From: Chthoniobacterales bacterium
GTDB lineage: Bacteria; Verrucomicrobiota; Verrucomicrobiia; Chthoniobacterales; UBA10450
Assembly: GCA_025980625.1 (NCBI GenBank)
Contig: JAICXG010000034.1
Location: 1 to 16,846 of the forward strand
Direction: 5' to 3'
DNA length: 16,846 nt
Program-made: the position numbers and the translations under genes
Part shown: positions 14,866-16,846 of the stretch, piece by piece
How positions within the stretch are numbered: position 1 is the first letter of the stretch
Layout of the letters: the number at the start of each line of letters is the position of its first letter
The notes under the pieces: generated by a model
Seen by the model: only the letters and a program-made list of their open reading frames with translations
Told to the model about the DNA's origin: nothing
Database searches by the model: none

Positions 14866-14924
14866 ATCGTTGAATCGTTACATCGTCATATCGTCACATC
14901 GTCCGTCACGATTCACGATTCACG
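14866..14924. repeat. compound period-8/period-7 array with mirrored arm, truB-ribF gap
   Basis: Five consecutive 8-bp units on the plus strand (ATCGTTGA, ATCGTTAC, ATCGTCAT, ATCGTCAC, ATCGTCCG; 14866-14905) are followed by 7-bp units TCACGAT, TCACGAT and a partial third (14906-14924). The second part is complementary to the first: TGAATCGT (14871-14878) pairs perfectly with ACGATTCA at 14908-14915 or 14915-14922. The array fills nearly all of the 76 bp between the truB stop and the ribF start, and could fold in the RNA just upstream of ribF. Confidence 0.8.
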
Positions 14925-14934
14925 TCTCCCCCAA

Positions 14935-15657
14935 TCACGCTCCACGCATGCGCGAGACTTCGGGAAGCGCAAGAATTTTGCCGAGCAGATCTGAGGGCGC
15001 AGAGCTCTTGATCTCCTCGACCGTGACCGCGCGACTGAGATCAAACCGCCCCGAGCGCGTCCGCCGCAATTCCTTGAGATGCGCGCCGCAGCCGAGCGCC
15101 TCGCCGATGTCGTGCGCGTAGGTGCGGACGTAAAAACCTTTGCTGCAAAGCACCGTAAAGTAGATCTCCGGCGGCGCGACGCGCTCGACGCTGTAGCGAT
15201 AAACATGCACCAGGCGTGGCTCGCGCTCGACCGTCTTGCCCTGGCGGGCCAGTTTGTAGAGCGGCACCCCGGCGCGCTTGATCGCCGAAACCATTGGCGG
15301 CATCTGGTAAAAGTCGCCCCGGAATTTATCAAAGACGGCGCGGACCTTTTCTTCGTCGAGCTCCGGCACCGGTCGCTCCTCGATCACTTCCCCGGCGCGA
15401 TCCTGCGTATCGGTGATTTTGCCTAACGATAAAGTGCCGACGTATTCCTTGTCTTCGCTCATCAGGAGATCCTGGATTTTTGTCCCGCGACCGAGCGTGA
15501 GAATGAGCAGGCCGGTGGCAATCGGATCGAGTGTCCCGCAATGGCCGACCTTTTTGATCTGAAGCTGCCGCCTAACGAGCGCCACGACGTCGTGCGAAGT
15601 CATGCCGGCGGCTTTATCGACCAGGAGAACCCCGTCGGGTGTGCCGGATTGGTTCAT
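14935..15657 (-). CDS. truB: tRNA pseudouridine(55) synthase
   Basis: Makes pseudouridine at position 55 in the T-loop of tRNAs. 240 residues, close to short bacterial TruB proteins. Seen: GVLLVDKAAGMTSHDVV at the N-terminus, KVGHCGTLDPIATGLL at 36-51 with catalytic Asp44, EYVGTLSLGKITDTQDRAG, QMPPMVSAIKRAGVPLYKLA, and GFYVRTYAHDIGEALGCGAH. The C-terminal PUA-like extension of longer TruB proteins is absent. It starts at ATG 15657, immediately beside a period-8 repeat array and with no recognisable Shine-Dalgarno. Order and strand fit the conserved nusA-infB-rbfA-nrnA-truB-ribF cluster. Confidence 0.97.
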   Translation of the reverse strand: MNQSGTPDGVLLVDKAAGMTSHDVVALVRRQLQIKKVGHCGTLDPIATGLLILTLGRGTKIQDLLMSEDKEYVGTLSLGKITDTQDRAGEVIEERPVPELDEEKVRAVFDKFRGDFYQMPPMVSAIKRAGVPLYKLARQGKTVEREPRLVHVYRYSVERVAPPEIYFTVLCSKGFYVRTYAHDIGEALGCGAHLKELRRTRSGRFDLSRAVTVEEIKSSAPSDLLGKILALPEVSRMRGA

Positions 15658-15659
15658 GG

Positions 15660-15752
15660 TTGAAGCGCTAAAGCGTTGAAGGCTTGAAGCGAGCAGAACA
15701 TTGTGCGCAGTGTCACGGGCCGCTTCAACGCTTCAACTCTTCATCGCTTCAA
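15660..15752. repeat. mirrored 4x8-bp repeat arms, nrnA-truB gap
   Basis: The left arm 15660-15691 is four 8-bp units: TTGAAGCG, CTAAAGCG, TTGAAGGC, TTGAAGCG. The right arm 15721-15752 is four inverted units: CGCTTCAA, CGCTTCAA, CTCTTCAT, CGCTTCAA. The arms match as an inverted repeat at 27 of 32 positions with a 29-base centre (15692-15720), so the nrnA-truB transcript could form a long hairpin. There is no T-run typical of an intrinsic terminator. The right arm runs into nrnA and encodes its last residues (IEAMKS) and the TGA stop. Confidence 0.85.
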
Positions 15753-16758
15753 TGCTCGCCACCGCCGCCGCGATTACCTTCTCCTCCACTTCCTCCAGCG
15801 TTCCCGGCACGCGCGCGCCCGCCGCTAACTTGTGCCCCCCGCCTTTGAAGCTGAGACAGATCGCGCAAACATCTGCCCGCTCATCTTTTGAACGCATGCT
15901 GACGCGGATTTTTCCATCCGCCAGCTCTTCAAAAAAGATCGCGATGATCACGCCTTGGATCGCGCGGAGGTGATCGATCAGCCCTTCGTTGTCCTCGGGA
16001 ATGACGCCGAGCTCGTTCGCGGTCGCGAGCGGCAGGCTGAAGCTCGCGACCTTGCCCTCGCCGTCGAAGCGCATCCGGTCGAGCAACACGCGCAAGAGCT
16101 CGATCCGGCGCCGCGGATAGCTTTCGTAAAGTTGCTGGCTCAGCCGGCCGACCTTGATCCCGCAGCGCAAAATAGCGGCCGCGATCTCAAAGGTACGCGC
16201 GGTCGTATTCGGATATTGGAAGGAGCCGGTGTCGGTCGAGATCGCGGCAAAAAGATTCTCCGCAATCCTCTCGTCGAGCGGCAAATCCTGGCTCTGAAGC
16301 AACTCGAAAAGAATCTGACCGGTGGCCGGCGCGGTCGGGTCGATGTGGACGAGATCGCCATAGCGCGGATTGCTCGCGTGATGATCGATATTGATCCAAA
16401 GTCTGGTCTCGCCTAACGAATCGAGCGGAGTCCCGAGGCGTTGCCGGGTGGCGGTGTCGAGCGCAAGCACGACATCGACGTCCTCCTTCGTGTGCGGCGG
16501 CAGGCTCACGATCTCGCCACCGGGAAGAAACGAAAATTTCTCAAGCAAACCTTCCTCGTTCCAGACCCTGACCTTCTTGCCCATGTTCCGCAGCGCCAAA
16601 CCCATCGCGATCTGGCTGCCGAGCGCATCGCCATCCGGGCGCACATGACTGATGACGGCGAAGCTGTCGTAACGCCGGAGTGCCGCGGCGATCTCCGCCA
16701 GGCTGGTATTCGTTAGGGGAAGTGCCGCGCTCGCAGCTTCAGCAATCGTCGTGCTCAT
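15733..16758 (-). CDS. nrnA: bifunctional oligoribonuclease / PAP phosphatase, DHH family
   Basis: Degrades short oligoribonucleotides and dephosphorylates 3'-phosphoadenosine 5'-phosphate. 341 residues, the typical length. DHH-domain motifs: ISHVRPDGDALGS (36-48), LALDTA (98-103), NIDHHASN (123-130) and STDTGSFQYPNT. The C-terminal DHHA1 motif FKGGGHKLAAGA is at 304-315. All metal-binding residues expected for the family appear intact. The ATG at 16758 overlaps the rbfA stop as ATGA, so the genes are translationally coupled. The last codons are part of a period-8 repeat arm, suggesting the repeat has grown into, or helped define, the C-terminus. Confidence 0.95.
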   Translation of the reverse strand: MSTTIAEAASAALPLTNTSLAEIAAALRRYDSFAVISHVRPDGDALGSQIAMGLALRNMGKKVRVWNEEGLLEKFSFLPGGEIVSLPPHTKEDVDVVLALDTATRQRLGTPLDSLGETRLWINIDHHASNPRYGDLVHIDPTAPATGQILFELLQSQDLPLDERIAENLFAAISTDTGSFQYPNTTARTFEIAAAILRCGIKVGRLSQQLYESYPRRRIELLRVLLDRMRFDGEGKVASFSLPLATANELGVIPEDNEGLIDHLRAIQGVIIAIFFEELADGKIRVSMRSKDERADVCAICLSFKGGGHKLAAGARVPGTLEEVEEKVIAAAVASIEAMKS

Positions 16759-16846
16759 GTTTTTTCGTCAGCCGGCGGAGGTTCGATTTCCTGCAGGATC
16801 TCGAGGACGCGCGAGCCGCGCTCGATCGAATCGTCGAGGTGAAAAA
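16755..16846 (-). CDS. rbfA: ribosome-binding factor A, C-terminal part (partial)
   Basis: The last 29 codons of a gene entering from the right edge: FHLDDSIERGSRVLEILQEI, then EPPPADEKT and a TGA that overlaps the nrnA start codon. The 'F..DDS.ERG.RVL.IL' pattern is the C-terminal strand and helix of RbfA, which binds the 30S subunit during 16S rRNA 5'-end maturation. The adjacent nrnA-truB-ribF order strongly supports this. Only the 3' end is in the window. Confidence 0.9.
   Translation of the reverse strand, partial: FHLDDSIERGSRVLEILQEIEPPPADEKT

Larger units (their letters stand above)
350..16718. repeat. dispersed iterated octamer CGTTAGGC (consensus TCGTTAGGC), 20 exact copies plus 8 variants
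   Basis: Starts of CGTTAGGC on the plus strand: 560, 1136, 7268, 7770, 8483, 9899, 11265, 11415, 11520, 14195, 14663. Starts of the complement GCCTAACG: 350, 2444, 8227, 9145, 13915, 14534, 15421, 15570, 16411. Of the 20, 17 extend to TCGTTAGGC. Variants with final G (TCGTTAGGG or complement): 2808, 4616, 7902, 8399, 16711. Variants GCCTAACAAT: 5456, 7512, 13329. Every GTTAGG hexamer I found belongs to this set. Copies lie inside protein-coding genes in all phases, encoding Pro-Asn, Leu-Thr, Val-Arg or Leu-Gly, or a stop. Row limits mark the first and last copy, not a continuous element. Confidence 0.9.

Overview
The window looks like chromosomal DNA of a high-GC, Gram-negative-type soil bacterium, most likely a Verrucomicrobiota member (Chthoniobacterales/'Spartobacteria'-like). 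This rests on two things seen here: a TPR protein with a FlgO/TolB-like domain and an N-terminal two-helix anchor, and an isolated DUF6249 / ECF sigma / small membrane protein trio. It is an inference without a marker gene. The window is almost fully coding, and no gene-free stretch exceeds 300 bases.

Layout. The left edge (3-242) holds the 3' end of a plus-strand gene, possibly an MBL-fold hydrolase. It faces a minus-strand block of rmlB (dTDP-glucose 4,6-dehydratase) and the TPR protein. Divergent from rmlB are two plus-strand polytopic membrane proteins joined by an ATGA overlap: an Agl23/TIGR03663-type GT-C glycosyltransferase and a second, unassigned GT-C-like protein. This is a small surface-glycan segment. 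Next is a compact five-gene minus-strand operon running from 10519 to 7065: PHP-domain protein, small lipoprotein, FabZ-like hotdog dehydratase, family 2 glycosyltransferase and ChaN-like lipoprotein. Its last gene overlaps the GT-C gene tail-to-tail. A tRNA-Leu(GAG) at 10642-10722 separates this operon from a minus-strand CHASE2-like membrane protein without an output domain. A divergent plus-strand operon follows: DUF6249 membrane protein, ECF sigma factor and a small two-helix membrane protein, probably the cognate anti-sigma. Directly behind it is a decayed 3' remnant of a molybdenum hydroxylase large subunit. The right end is the conserved minus-strand cluster rbfA (partial)-nrnA-truB-ribF for ribosome maturation, RNA turnover, tRNA modification and flavin synthesis.

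The most striking signal is at DNA level. The octamer CGTTAGGC (mostly as TCGTTAGGC) occurs 20 times on the two strands together, where about 0.5-0.7 would be expected from base composition; eight near-identical variants bring the total to 28. It sits in genes of unrelated function, in all reading phases and both orientations, and even supplies stop codons. It behaves like a genome-wide iterated word (uptake-signal-like or HIP1-like) of unknown function.

A second signal is a pair of 8-bp-period arrays with mirrored arms that fill both intergenic gaps around truB.
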